A stretch of DNA of 64,000 nucleotides, taken from positions 1-64,000 of the forward strand of contig JAGLDH010000001.1 of NCBI GenBank assembly GCA_023145835.1, written 5' to 3'. The stretch is from Methylococcales bacterium (GTDB taxonomy: Bacteria; Pseudomonadota; Gammaproteobacteria; Methylococcales; Methylomonadaceae). A program made the translations under genes and the position numbers. This document shows, one piece after another, positions 9,910 to 19,379 of the stretch. The notes below the pieces were generated by a model. The model had not been told where the DNA came from, did no database searches, and saw only the letters and a program-made list of their open reading frames with translations. Positions within the stretch are counted from its first letter, which is position 1. The number at the start of each line of letters is the position of its first letter.

Positions 9910-12678
9910 TTAGGGTAATATGCCGGGTTTAGGTATTAGTAGTGAAGGAGTTGTTCCATTAGAATTGTTCAACGTGGCTCCCCAGAAGCCCATCCATGGT
10001 TCCAAATTATTATTTGCATTAATAACTGAATAACTAGAACCGTTATAACTCCAAAGTTGATTATTGAAAATACTCCCATCTTTAGCCTCTAAGACTGTAC
10101 AGCCAGATGAATTACAAGGCGCGGTGTTAGTGTGAACCCTGCTTTTTGAAAATAATTGGCTAGTTCCGTAAGGATAACCGATCATTTGCCATTGCGTTGT
10201 AGCGGCTTGTGTACCCAAAGCAATCTGAAAACAACTTACTGAAGAGCAACCGGCAGGAGCAGGCAATGCTGTGGATATTGTTGCACTTCCAATAGGCATT
10301 TCTAATGTTTTATTACTCCCTGTAGTCTGAATTATCCAATAACCAACACCAGGGCTAAGCGTATTAGTTAACGCAAGCTTTACATAGCTGTTACTATTTA
10401 TGTTGTAATAAAAAACTCTCCAGTTAGTATTATATGTTCCAAGTCCGTCATCACCAAAAACATTTGCAACAGTATTCTTGGCCTTAGGATCCATAGGTAA
10501 GCTAACTTGGTGCCATTGGTTATTAGGGAGTACATGGGGAGGAATAGTAGTAAAAACATAGGCTGCACCGGAGTTTGGAGACAAATTACTTAGGCTGCCA
10601 TCTACTCCTATACTATCTTCACGTCCAGCACCCACCACTAAAGTATCACCTGAAATAGCGACATTCCAGCTAAAGGTATCATAAGCACCTGTATTAGAAG
10701 CTTTCAAATAGGCATGCTGAAGCCATGATGATCCGGCTCTAGTAAAGACATAAGCTGCTCCAGACCCAGCAGCTAAATTATTACTTTGATTTCCATTGAC
10801 CCCTGTACTATTACTGTCTTCATTTTGAGTGCCCACGACTATCGTATTACCAGAAATAGCAACAGACCAACCAAACTCGCTATCGGCTTTTGTATTAGAA
10901 GCCTTCAAGTAAGCCTGTTGACTCCATGTCGATCCAGTTCGAATGAAAACAAAAGCAGCACCGGAAGCACTAGCAGAAAAATCACTGTCATCTCCATTAA
11001 CGCCTCGGCTATTACTCTCTTCATAATTAGCCCCTACCACTAGGGTATTACCAGAAATAGCCACAGACCAACCAAAAGCATCTTCAAAATCCGTATTAGA
11101 AGCCTTCAAATAAGCCTGCTGACTCCATATCGCGCCAGCACGGGTGAAGACATAGGCTGCACCAGAGTCAGTAGATAAATTATTACTTTGATTACCATTA
11201 ACCCCCGTGCTTTCACTGTCTTCCTCCCTAGCACCCACCACTATCGTATTACCAGAAATACTAATAGATTTACCAAAGTCATCCCCAGCTCCTGTATTAG
11301 AAGCCTTTAGATAGGCCTGCTGGCTCCATGTAGCTCCAGCACGAGTAAAAACATAGGCTGCACCGGAACTATCTGCTAAGTTATTATTTTGACCATTCCC
11401 ATTGACTCCTGTGCTACTGCTGTCTTCAAGATAAGCTCCTACCACCAGTGTATTACCAGCAATGGCGACAGAATAACCAAATTTGTCACCTGTTTCCGCA
11501 TTAGATGCTTTCAGATAGGCTTGCTGACTCCATGTCGTTCCCGTACGAGTAAATACATAAGCTGCACCAGAATCACTGGCTGAATTATTACTTTGACTAC
11601 CATTAACTCCAACACTATTACTGTCTTCACTAATAGCACCCACCACCAAAGTATTACCAGAAATGGCGACAGAATAACCAAATTTATCACCTCCACCCGT
11701 ATTAGATGGTTTTAAGTAAGCCTGCTGACTCCATGTCGACCCAGTTCGAGTAAAAACATAGACTGCACCAGAAAAACCTGCTGAATTATTACTTTGATTA
11801 CTATTGACACCTACACTGTTACTGTCTTCATCCCTAGCACCCACTACCAGCGTATTGCCAGAAACAGCGACAGACCAACCAAAGATATCATAAGTTTCTA
11901 AATTAGAAGCCTTCAAATAGGCCTGTTGTGTAAAGCTGGGATCCACCGTTAGAGGATACTGAGCAAATTGATCATTGATTAATAAACTAAGGGTATTACC
12001 TTCTAATTGCATATCAGCTGAAATTTCCTTACCGTTAGCATCCCAAACTTTTAATTTATTATAGGTAATGTTTGTTTCTGCCAAATCAGAAAAAGACAGT
12101 GTTTTATCATTCAGCTGAGCGTTTAGCTCGCTGTGCAGGGTCATCTGCAAAGTCAATGGCAGACCTTTGTCACTACCCTCTGGTTTTTGTTCAAGTACAA
12201 ACCATTGTTCCAGTTGTTGATCAGAGTTAATCCACCTTTCACGCAGATTCTCATTCCATTGATAGCTAACTGTAAAGTCTTTCTGGCTAATAGATTGTGG
12301 GTGATTTAAAGTTTTCATGGTTTGATATCCAATAGCACTTAACTTCATCCCCAAGTGATAAGGTTTAACAGTTTTACTACGTGGTGAGAGAGTGGTCATA
12401 CCATTGGCTGCATAGTGGATTTTCCAACCATGAGCAGGGTTAGCAGAATAAAACCCACCTCTTTCATCAGGGTAGAGTCGATATTTAGCACGTTTAACCT
12501 GATTTTGAATACTGCTCCATTCGTTGCCAGTCAATCCTTGCGGTATTTCTCCTTGTTGAAGGGTTTGAGTGTAACGTTCAGGCTTTGGTTGATTAGCTAA
12601 CACATAGGGTATAGGGCTAAGCAAGGATAAAACCGAAACAAAAGAAAATAGTTTAAAAAGTTTTATTAGCATACACAT
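9910..12678 (-). CDS. secreted FG-GAP seven-repeat beta-propeller protein
   Basis: A 922-residue exported protein. After an N-terminal signal peptide (about residues 4-28, ending VLANQ) comes a domain of about 215 residues ending in the motif YPLTVDPSF. Seven FG-GAP-type repeats of about 67 residues follow (about residues 250-710), each reading QQAYLKASN…FGxSVAISGNTLVVGA…SGAAYVFTR. Seven repeats are the right number for a closed integrin-alpha-like propeller. The C-terminal 210 residues contain two related segments on the pattern NQWHQVSLPM/ATTQWQMIGYP with paired Cys, perhaps a cell-surface or export module. Function is unknown; adhesion or matrix binding is the usual suggestion. It may use ATG 12672 instead of 12678. 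Confidence 0.85.
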   Translation of the reverse strand: MCMLIKLFKLFSFVSVLSLLSPIPYVLANQPKPERYTQTLQQGEIPQGLTGNEWSSIQNQVKRAKYRLYPDERGGFYSANPAHGWKIHYAANGMTTLSPRSKTVKPYHLGMKLSAIGYQTMKTLNHPQSISQKDFTVSYQWNENLRERWINSDQQLEQWFVLEQKPEGSDKGLPLTLQMTLHSELNAQLNDKTLSFSDLAETNITYNKLKVWDANGKEISADMQLEGNTLSLLINDQFAQYPLTVDPSFTQQAYLKASNLETYDIFGWSVAVSGNTLVVGARDEDSNSVGVNSNQSNNSAGFSGAVYVFTRTGSTWSQQAYLKPSNTGGGDKFGYSVAISGNTLVVGAISEDSNSVGVNGSQSNNSASDSGAAYVFTRTGTTWSQQAYLKASNAETGDKFGYSVAIAGNTLVVGAYLEDSSSTGVNGNGQNNNLADSSGAAYVFTRAGATWSQQAYLKASNTGAGDDFGKSISISGNTIVVGAREEDSESTGVNGNQSNNLSTDSGAAYVFTRAGAIWSQQAYLKASNTDFEDAFGWSVAISGNTLVVGANYEESNSRGVNGDDSDFSASASGAAFVFIRTGSTWSQQAYLKASNTKADSEFGWSVAISGNTIVVGTQNEDSNSTGVNGNQSNNLAAGSGAAYVFTRAGSSWLQHAYLKASNTGAYDTFSWNVAISGDTLVVGAGREDSIGVDGSLSNLSPNSGAAYVFTTIPPHVLPNNQWHQVSLPMDPKAKNTVANVFGDDGLGTYNTNWRVFYYNINSNSYVKLALTNTLSPGVGYWIIQTTGSNKTLEMPIGSATISTALPAPAGCSSVSCFQIALGTQAATTQWQMIGYPYGTSQLFSKSRVHTNTAPCNSSGCTVLEAKDGSIFNNQLWSYNGSSYSVINANNNLEPWMGFWGATLNNSNGTTPSLLIPKPGILP
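10549..11930 (-). repeat. seven tandem FG-GAP coding repeats of about 200 bp
   Basis: The DNA encoding the propeller repeats in steps of about 201 bp. The boxes for the QQAYLKASN and SGAAYVFTR segments are nearly identical between copies, whereas the acidic loop after VVGA varies. The high nucleotide identity implies recent duplication or gene conversion and makes the copy number prone to change and to misassembly. Confidence 0.85.
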
Positions 12679-13195
12679 AAAATAAACATCCAGTAATTAT
12701 ACCTTAAATTTCAACAAGCTACCTTATCACAAAAAATCTTCAGCTTAACTCTGAGAACCTCTATAAATCAATCTCAGCGATGAAACAGCAGAATACCTAT
12801 CCAACGAGAAAAATAGAATTTCGAGGGGATTCAAAACCTAAAAAGCCTTTTGTAGGTTTTGGTCAGGAACTATTAGGTCTTATTTAATTAGTAGGATATA
12901 TTTTGGCTGAAGATTTTCTCTAACTAAGTAGTTATACATTAAATAACCACAAAAAGATAGTTCCTTTAACCATAGAGCATTAATTGTCACAAGACATAAA
13001 AACACTCATTCAAGAAGCAATTAAGCATCACAAATTAAGAGTTATCAGAGCAAATTAAACCCATAAGAAATATTTTTAACTGGATAATCAAATATTGAAA
13101 ATACGTTAATATATTACAAGCTACAAGCCTAGAATACTAAAAAAGGCTCGTAGAAGTTAAGTAATAAAAAATAAATCTGAAAGAATCAAACTAAC
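12679..13195. other. 517-bp stretch without an intact gene
   Basis: This separates the ferritin-like gene from the FG-GAP gene, both on the minus strand. It holds two hairpins: 12832-12861 (9-bp perfect stem CAAAACCTA/TAGGTTTTG with an inner AAAA/TTTT) and 13121-13153 (CTACAAGCC/GGCTCGTAG, 8 of 9 paired), the latter a possible terminator of the ferritin-like gene. A 24-codon plus-strand frame (TTG at 12984 to TAA at 13058) looks like the opening helix of a TPR-type protein and may be a gene relic. Nothing else is recognised. Confidence 0.5.
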
Positions 13196-14095
13196 CTAAC
13201 TAGTTGCAAAACAGTATGAAGGTATCCAGCTACGCGCTAACATATGCTCAGGAAGTTGATTAAAATCAAATGCCAAACCATCTTTTATCATTTGTTTAAC
13301 ATCAAATAATTCTGCAACTTCAGGGATATCATTAAAAAACATGGTGTAAAAAGGACTTACCAATACTTTAGAGACTTTCATGCCTATTGGTCCAATAAAA
13401 TTTCTTCGTTGCCCAACATGTGCAACTTCATCAATGGTGATTTCATCTAACAACTCTTTAAGACGATCACGTACTTCTGGCTCATCAACCAATACTTCAT
13501 CAAATAATGCATATAGGTGGCAATAAAAAGTAACTCCCATTAATTCAGTAACAAAAGCAGGTGTATCCACTAAAAAACCGGGAAACTTTGGGAATTGTTC
13601 ATAGATTTTTTCTTTAATCGGCCCTAAAGGAACCCACTCAACTTTATCTAATCCACACGTTTTGAGCATTTCGTCAAACAAGCGTACATGACAAAATTCC
13701 TCAGCAAGGTGAACACGACTGATTTTATCTTCTACTGTATGACAATTTACCATATCAGGCACTGAGTCCCACGCACCTTTTATCCCTACCCATTCATGTC
13801 GAGCAAATTTATACATACCTGTTAACATTAAAACCATGCGGTCCAAAGACTTAGGATCATCCTGCATCTCAACATAATTTCTGTAAAATGCGTCAGGATC
13901 AGCCAAAGGTTGCCGTAATTTAACTGGATTATCTTGAAAATGTTTCAATCTAGCTCTTTTTATAGCTAAATCTCTGTCTTTTTCAAAAAGCTCTCCTCCA
14001 TGTTGCTGGGTAAATTCCCAATAATCTTCAAAATTTGCTTTTCTTTGTTCTTCTGTAGCGGGTGTAAAAACAGATAAATATTTACTATTTGCCAT
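13196..14095 (-). CDS. ferritin-like diiron protein, unknown substrate
   Basis: A 299-residue, mostly helical soluble protein. The spacing of putative ligands fits a ferritin-like four-helix diiron site: E101 (in RHEWVG), E133-x2-H136 (in HLAEEFCHVRLF), E184 (in FVTELMG) and E223-x2-H226 (in IDEVAHVGQRR). That is the pattern of carboxylate-bridged diiron oxygenases, oxidases and AurF-like N-oxygenases. No signal peptide is seen. It is flanked by clpB upstream on the same strand, 104 bases away with a terminator between, so it is probably a separate unit. I do not recognise a named family, and the reaction is unknown. Confidence 0.75.
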   Translation of the reverse strand: MANSKYLSVFTPATEEQRKANFEDYWEFTQQHGGELFEKDRDLAIKRARLKHFQDNPVKLRQPLADPDAFYRNYVEMQDDPKSLDRMVLMLTGMYKFARHEWVGIKGAWDSVPDMVNCHTVEDKISRVHLAEEFCHVRLFDEMLKTCGLDKVEWVPLGPIKEKIYEQFPKFPGFLVDTPAFVTELMGVTFYCHLYALFDEVLVDEPEVRDRLKELLDEITIDEVAHVGQRRNFIGPIGMKVSKVLVSPFYTMFFNDIPEVAELFDVKQMIKDGLAFDFNQLPEHMLARSWIPSYCFATS

Positions 14096-14142
14096 AACTA
14101 AAAGTTCTCATTGTCATTTTATAACATTAGCATAATACCCCG

Positions 14143-14180
14143 AAAAAAAAGCTGCCACCAGTTTTATGATGCCAGCTTTT
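14143..14180 (-). terminator. intrinsic terminator of clpB
   Basis: Read on the minus strand, AAAAGCTG (14180-14173) pairs with CAGCTTTT (14154-14147) and the run of T continues to 14143. It begins 20 bases past the clpB stop codon. Confidence 0.8.
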
Positions 14181-14199
14181 CAATTTCCTTTTTTACATC

Positions 14200-16773
14200 T
14201 TATTTGGTGAACGTTAGTTTTCCATTTTCTACATCTATTTTCACCTTATCCCCTGCAACAAAATTTCCTGACAATATCTCATTAGCAAGTGGGTTTTCTA
14301 ATTGATTTTGAATCGCTCTTTTAAGAGGTCTTGCGCCATAAACTGGATCAAATCCAGCTTCACCCAATAAATCAAGAGCCTGCTCACTTATTTCAAAACC
14401 AACTTCTCTTTCAAGTAGTCGTTTCTTCAAATGATGAACCTGAATCGTTGCGATAGATCTAATTTGTTCCTTCCTCAATGGATGAAAGACAACGGATTCA
14501 TCAATTCTGTTAATGAATTCAGGGCGAAACTGAGTACCTACGATATCCATAACTGCATCTTTCATTAACTCATAATTTTCATCACCTGCTAATTCCTGAA
14601 TCCGATCAGACCCTAGGTTAGATGTCATCACAATGACTGTATTCCTAAAATCAACAGTCCTTCCTTGTCCATCAGTTAAACGCCCATCATCCAAAACTTG
14701 TAATAAAATATTAAAGACATCAGGATGTGCTTTTTCTACTTCATCCATCAAAATAACAGAATAAGGTTTTCTTCTCACTGCTTCTGTTAAATACCCCCCT
14801 TCTTCATATCCCACATAACCTGGAGGAGCACCAATCAGACGAGCAACAGAATGTTTTTCCATAAACTCAGACATGTCTATCCTCACCATCGAGTCCTCTG
14901 TATCAAACATAAATTCCGCTAACGCCTTGCATAATTCTGTTTTACCTACACCTGTAGGGCCTAAGAATAAAAACGCCCCATTAGGCCTGTTAGGATCAGA
15001 TATCCCGGCTCTTGAACGCCGAATAGCATTACTCACAGCACGTACAGCCTCTTTTTGCCCAATGACTCTATTGCCTAACTCTTCTTCCATTCTTAATAGC
15101 TTATCTCTTTCTCCCTCCATCATTTTTGCAACCGGAATGCCTGTCCATTTAGAAACCACTTCCGCGATTTCTTCTTCTGTAACTTTATTTCTTAATAAGC
15201 TCATTTCCTGCATTTCAGCCTGTGAAGCCAAATCCAACTCTTTTTCCAGTTTAGGAATTTCCCCATACTGAAGCTCAGACATTAAAGCTAGATCATTTGA
15301 CCTGCTTGCAGTTTCTAATTTAAACCTCGCTTGCTCTAATTGCTCTTTTATTAAAGCAGACCCTTGTAGAGCTGCTTTTTCAGCTTTCCATATTTCTTCA
15401 AAGTCAGAATACTCTTTTTCAAGCTCATAAATTTCAGTTTCCAGTATTTTTAGCCTTTTTTGAGACGCTTTATCCGACTCATTTTTCATTGCTTCACGTT
15501 CAATTTTTAATTGAATTAAACGTCTATCCAGCTTATCCATCACTTCTGGCTTAGAATCCATTTCCATACGAATACGGCTTCCTGCTTCGTCTATTAAATC
15601 AATCGCTTTGTCAGGTAATTGTCGATCAGAAATATATCGATGAGATAAAGTTGCAGCAGCAACAATTGCTGGATCGGTAATATCAACACCATGATGCACT
15701 TCGTAACGCTCTTTAAGCCCTCGTAATATTGCAACCGTATCTTCAACTGTTGGCTCATCAACTTGAACCTTTTGAAAACGTCGCTCTAATGCCGCATCTT
15801 TTTCAATGTACTGCCTATATTCATCTAAGGTAGTTGCACCGACACAATGTAATTCACCACGCGCCAAAGCTGGCTTTAGCATATTACCTGCATCCATTGC
15901 ACCTTCAGCTTTTCCCGCGCCAACCATTGTATGCAATTCATCAATAAAAAGTATTATCTGACCTTCTTCCTTGGAAACGTCATTTAATACAGCCTTTAAG
16001 CGCTCCTCAAATTCTCCACGAAATTTTGCACCGGCAATCAAAGCAGCCATATCTAATGATAATAATTGCTTTCCTTTAATCCCTTCAGGCACCTCGCCAT
16101 TGACAATTCTCTGAGCCAACCCTTCCACAATCGCTGTTTTACCAACACCTGGATCACCAATTAAAACAGGATTATTTTTAGTCCTACGTTGTAAAACCTG
16201 AATAGTTCGCCTAATTTCATCATCTCTTCCAATCACCGGATCAAGTTTCCCTTGTTCGGCCCTTTCTGTCATATTAATGGTATATTTTTTTAATGCTTGT
16301 CTTTGGTCCTCAGCATTAGCATCATCAACAGGCTGACCACCACGCATATTATCAATTGCCTGCTCTATCGCTTGTTTATTAACACCATATTTCTTCAGTA
16401 ACCCTTGCAACGTACCGCTTGCTTCAACAGCAGCCAACAAAAATAATTCGCTGGAAATAAAGTTATCCTTGCGTTTTTGTGCCATCTTATCGGTTAAGTT
16501 CAGCATTCTAGATAATTCATTAGATAGCTGTACGTCTCCACCTGAACCCGAAACAATTGCTATTCTATCAATTTCTTGAGCAATTTCAGCTCTCATTGCT
16601 ATAGCGTTTATTCCTGTTTGTATCAATAAAGGTTTAATACTACCGCCTTCTTGATCCAATAATGTCAACATAACATGTACAGGCTCAATAAACTGATGAT
16701 CTTTTCCTAAAGCCAAACTTTGAGCATCAGCTAAAGCTTGCTGAAATTTACTGGTTAATTTATCCATTCGCAT
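14200..16773 (-). CDS. clpB: ClpB disaggregase (HSP100)
   Basis: Hexameric AAA+ ATPase that, with DnaK, pulls proteins out of aggregates after heat stress. From ATG 16773 it is 857 residues, the same length as the E. coli protein, and it is preceded by AAAGGGG six bases upstream. The open frame extends to 16848, but those 25 extra residues are unlike the family. Domains in order are the N domain (1-150), AAA-1 with Walker A GDPGVGKT (about 206), the coiled-coil M domain (about 410-530), and AAA-2 with Walker A GPTGVGKT (about 605) and the sequence [13 protein letters not shown]. ClpP-binding loops are absent, as expected. Confidence 0.98.
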   Translation of the reverse strand: MRMDKLTSKFQQALADAQSLALGKDHQFIEPVHVMLTLLDQEGGSIKPLLIQTGINAIAMRAEIAQEIDRIAIVSGSGGDVQLSNELSRMLNLTDKMAQKRKDNFISSELFLLAAVEASGTLQGLLKKYGVNKQAIEQAIDNMRGGQPVDDANAEDQRQALKKYTINMTERAEQGKLDPVIGRDDEIRRTIQVLQRRTKNNPVLIGDPGVGKTAIVEGLAQRIVNGEVPEGIKGKQLLSLDMAALIAGAKFRGEFEERLKAVLNDVSKEEGQIILFIDELHTMVGAGKAEGAMDAGNMLKPALARGELHCVGATTLDEYRQYIEKDAALERRFQKVQVDEPTVEDTVAILRGLKERYEVHHGVDITDPAIVAAATLSHRYISDRQLPDKAIDLIDEAGSRIRMEMDSKPEVMDKLDRRLIQLKIEREAMKNESDKASQKRLKILETEIYELEKEYSDFEEIWKAEKAALQGSALIKEQLEQARFKLETASRSNDLALMSELQYGEIPKLEKELDLASQAEMQEMSLLRNKVTEEEIAEVVSKWTGIPVAKMMEGERDKLLRMEEELGNRVIGQKEAVRAVSNAIRRSRAGISDPNRPNGAFLFLGPTGVGKTELCKALAEFMFDTEDSMVRIDMSEFMEKHSVARLIGAPPGYVGYEEGGYLTEAVRRKPYSVILMDEVEKAHPDVFNILLQVLDDGRLTDGQGRTVDFRNTVIVMTSNLGSDRIQELAGDENYELMKDAVMDIVGTQFRPEFINRIDESVVFHPLRKEQIRSIATIQVHHLKKRLLEREVGFEISEQALDLLGEAGFDPVYGARPLKRAIQNQLENPLANEILSGNFVAGDKVKIDVENGKLTFTK

Positions 16774-17233
16774 AAAGTACCCCTTTAAATAAACATAATT
16801 AGTTAACTCTAATATGGGGTAAAAAAGACTATTTTCAACTCGACACACAACATTTACTGCCGTTTTAAATATTGATTTTTATCGATATTAGCATTCTAAA
16901 ATAAATAGCAGTACAATGCTCTATTACCAACGACACTGGTCTCGACCAAATTAATTGCAATTTAACAGAATAAATTTGACATTAATTCCAGTATAAAAGT
17001 AATCTAAACAAGACTATGATTCATTCGCTGTTCATTAGCAATAGAGCCTAATAACGCTTATATCTTATATTACAATATCTTACAGTCAGAACACGTAAAT
17101 ACACATAAGACAACCTGAAATGTATTATTAAATAGTTGACACGTAAAAATAATGACAACCCAATAGCAATATAAATTTAAACTAATAAAACAAGATCAAC
17201 TTTAAGGTTCAAGCAACGTGCTAGGATATTCTT
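16774..17233. other. divergent intergenic region, clpB and ExeA-like gene
   Basis: 460 bases, AT-rich, without a coding frame of family-like composition. It must hold the promoters of clpB (minus) and of the ATPase gene (plus). I see neither a convincing sigma-32 motif for clpB nor a well-spaced sigma-70 pair for the other gene. Confidence 0.5.
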
Positions 17234-19279
17234 ATGAATACTAAAACTGTCGAATTCAACCAATCCATTTTTACACTGTTAACTCCAGAGCAGAGTTTTC
17301 TTAGTCATTCAAATCAGAATCTTCTCAATTATTTAATAGCTGATCTTAATAATAATAAAAAACTTTTGCTTATTGCCGGCCCCAGAGAATGTGGAAAAAC
17401 AACGTTAGTTCAAAGGGCAATCAGTAACTTAGAAAACAAATCGTTTCTAATTGATATCACCCCTGAAACCCTTACTTATGAGGAATTGCTTGACTCTATA
17501 GGAAATAAACTCAAAGAAGGTTTCTCATCAAAAGCTTATTCAGATGTCAAAAGCTCTAATTTATTAGATATAAAAGCAGCTACTTTAAAAGGGCTAATCA
17601 AAACAAAGTCGATAAAACACATCGTTTTATTTGTTAATCAATCACTTAAATACGAACCGTCTATATTAAAAAAAATTTTAAAGCTAATTAATTCTACAGC
17701 TTTTGGTTCCTGTCAGTCACATTTAATAGTCACGGGGTCACCTGAACTTGAATCAGAAATCAACGAATCTGATTTTCCAGCGACTTTAATCAATAATTTC
17801 GGCTCATATCAGATGGAACCTTTATCAGAAAATGAGATCAGATCATATATCAACTTTCATTTAAAAGATTTAGAAGAGTATGGTCAAGATGTATTTTCTA
17901 ATGCTGCAATTGAATCCATTATTATCTATTCAAAAGGCTTGCCAGGGTTAATAAACAACCTTTGCACTCAAGGCTTACTAACAGCGAATATTGAAGAAAG
18001 AACGACTATAACTGAAGAGGTTATGGATGAAGTTTTAGAGAATAGTATATTTCTTGGAAATGAATTTGACTACACAACTCAAGACCCCCAGCTTCCTGAC
18101 TTGCTTTCTTTTAACAATACTGAATCATCTAAACAACCCATAGAGGATAATCAAGAATTACCTATTAAGAATAAACTATTTCAACCTGATTTACATGATG
18201 AAGCTATGTCCCAAAACAGTACTAAGAAAAAAATCATATTACCAAGCAATGAACGACATCAGAAAATAATAAGTGAAGCTCATTCGAGCAATCAAATACA
18301 TAGCTTAAAAAAAAGCAAGACACCTGTTGATCGGTCTCCCAAAACAATTTTTATTTTTGCATTTGTAATGGGAATTATTGCTACAACGCTAGTGAGTTCA
18401 GGCTTGAATTTTATAACAGGAGATAAACAAGATTCAGACCCTAGTAACCCTTATTCTGACGTTGAGCCCAAGCCTACTAACCAACAACAAGCTCAAAAAA
18501 ACCTTATTATAGAAAACAAAGAAGTATTAACTCAAAGTGAGGAATTACCTAAGCAGAACACAGAGATTACTCAGAGTATTGAGCCCCCCTCCTCACCTGA
18601 CAGAACTAAAGAAATAAGAGCTCTACTACAACGAGCTGAACATCAATTTATTAACAAACAATTAGTATCTCCTGCTGAAGATAATGCCTGGACAACGTAT
18701 AAAAAAATACTGGAGTTAAACCCAGATAATCATCAAGCTTTATCAGGCATCAATATCATAAAAGAAACTTATCTTGGTTGGGCTAAAAACGAAATAAGTA
18801 AAGGAAACACCACTCAAGCAAAGTTCTTCTTAAACAAAGCATTAGAAGTTGCACCTAATGATACCAAAGCATTAGAAGCATTATTATCACTTAAAAAGAC
18901 TCCGCAATCTGAGGAATTTAAGTATATTGCAGAACTAAATAATGATTTATATAAATTACTTGATAAGCCTAATGGTATACCAGAACTATTATCCCTCGCA
19001 CAACAAAGAATTACTGAGAAAAACCTTACGACTCCAGCAAACAACAATGCCCTTAGCATTTTCAAACTTATTCTCAGTCGTTTTCCAGATAATAAACAAG
19101 CGCTTACTGGCGTTAAAACAATCAAAAACAAATATCTCACATGGGCAAAACATGAAATAAAAAAGGGAAATTTTCAACATGCTGAATATCTTTATACTAA
19201 AGCTTTAGAAGTTTCTCCTTCCGACCCAGAAGCTCAATCTGATTTAGATCAGCTTAGAAATACTACTGACAATTTCTAA
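17234..19279 (+). CDS. ExeA/DamX-like AAA ATPase with membrane segment and TPR tail
   Basis: A 681-residue protein of three parts. The N-terminal AAA ATPase (about residues 15-280) has Walker A GPRECGKTT near residue 50 and a hydrophobic strand ending HIVLFVNQS, and resembles the cytoplasmic domain of ExeA/GspA, MshM and DamX. One transmembrane helix follows (about 370-392, IFIFAFVMGIIATTLVSSG). The periplasmic tail holds two similar TPR-like units (about 465-555 and 590-675), each with a YLxWAKxEIxKGN segment and a KALEVxPxD turn. ExeA-type proteins assemble envelope machines across peptidoglycan, and DamX acts at the septum. No LysM, SPOR or peptidoglycan-binding motif is visible here, so the TPRs may replace it. 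Confidence 0.8.
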   Translation: MNTKTVEFNQSIFTLLTPEQSFLSHSNQNLLNYLIADLNNNKKLLLIAGPRECGKTTLVQRAISNLENKSFLIDITPETLTYEELLDSIGNKLKEGFSSKAYSDVKSSNLLDIKAATLKGLIKTKSIKHIVLFVNQSLKYEPSILKKILKLINSTAFGSCQSHLIVTGSPELESEINESDFPATLINNFGSYQMEPLSENEIRSYINFHLKDLEEYGQDVFSNAAIESIIIYSKGLPGLINNLCTQGLLTANIEERTTITEEVMDEVLENSIFLGNEFDYTTQDPQLPDLLSFNNTESSKQPIEDNQELPIKNKLFQPDLHDEAMSQNSTKKKIILPSNERHQKIISEAHSSNQIHSLKKSKTPVDRSPKTIFIFAFVMGIIATTLVSSGLNFITGDKQDSDPSNPYSDVEPKPTNQQQAQKNLIIENKEVLTQSEELPKQNTEITQSIEPPSSPDRTKEIRALLQRAEHQFINKQLVSPAEDNAWTTYKKILELNPDNHQALSGINIIKETYLGWAKNEISKGNTTQAKFFLNKALEVAPNDTKALEALLSLKKTPQSEEFKYIAELNNDLYKLLDKPNGIPELLSLAQQRITEKNLTTPANNNALSIFKLILSRFPDNKQALTGVKTIKNKYLTWAKHEIKKGNFQHAEYLYTKALEVSPSDPEAQSDLDQLRNTTDNF

Positions 19280-19286
19280 TAATCCA

Positions 19287-19327
19287 CGTTATGACTACAA
19301 ACCGTTTTTTAGTTTGTAGTCATAACG
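19287..19327. terminator. strong hairpin between convergent genes
   Basis: A perfect 16-bp inverted repeat, CGTTATGACTACAAAC (19287-19302) with its complement at 19312-19327, and a 9-base loop. It lies between the ExeA-like gene (plus) and mpl (minus). No long T-tract follows on either strand, but position and stem strength favour bidirectional termination. Confidence 0.7.
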
Positions 19328-19379
19328 GCATCAATATAAAAACATTGATCGTATTAATTATGAAACTCACACGTTTTGA

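Noticed and set aside
10549-11930. Regular repeats considered as a CRISPR array
   Set aside because: The period is about 201 bp, in frame with one long coding sequence, and encodes FG-GAP blades; no cas genes are present.
14873-15271. 132-codon plus-strand frame
   Set aside because: It lies wholly opposite clpB, whose reading is unambiguous.
18814-19180. Overlapping frames on both strands within the ExeA-like gene
   Set aside because: They fall inside the TPR coding region and lack start signals.
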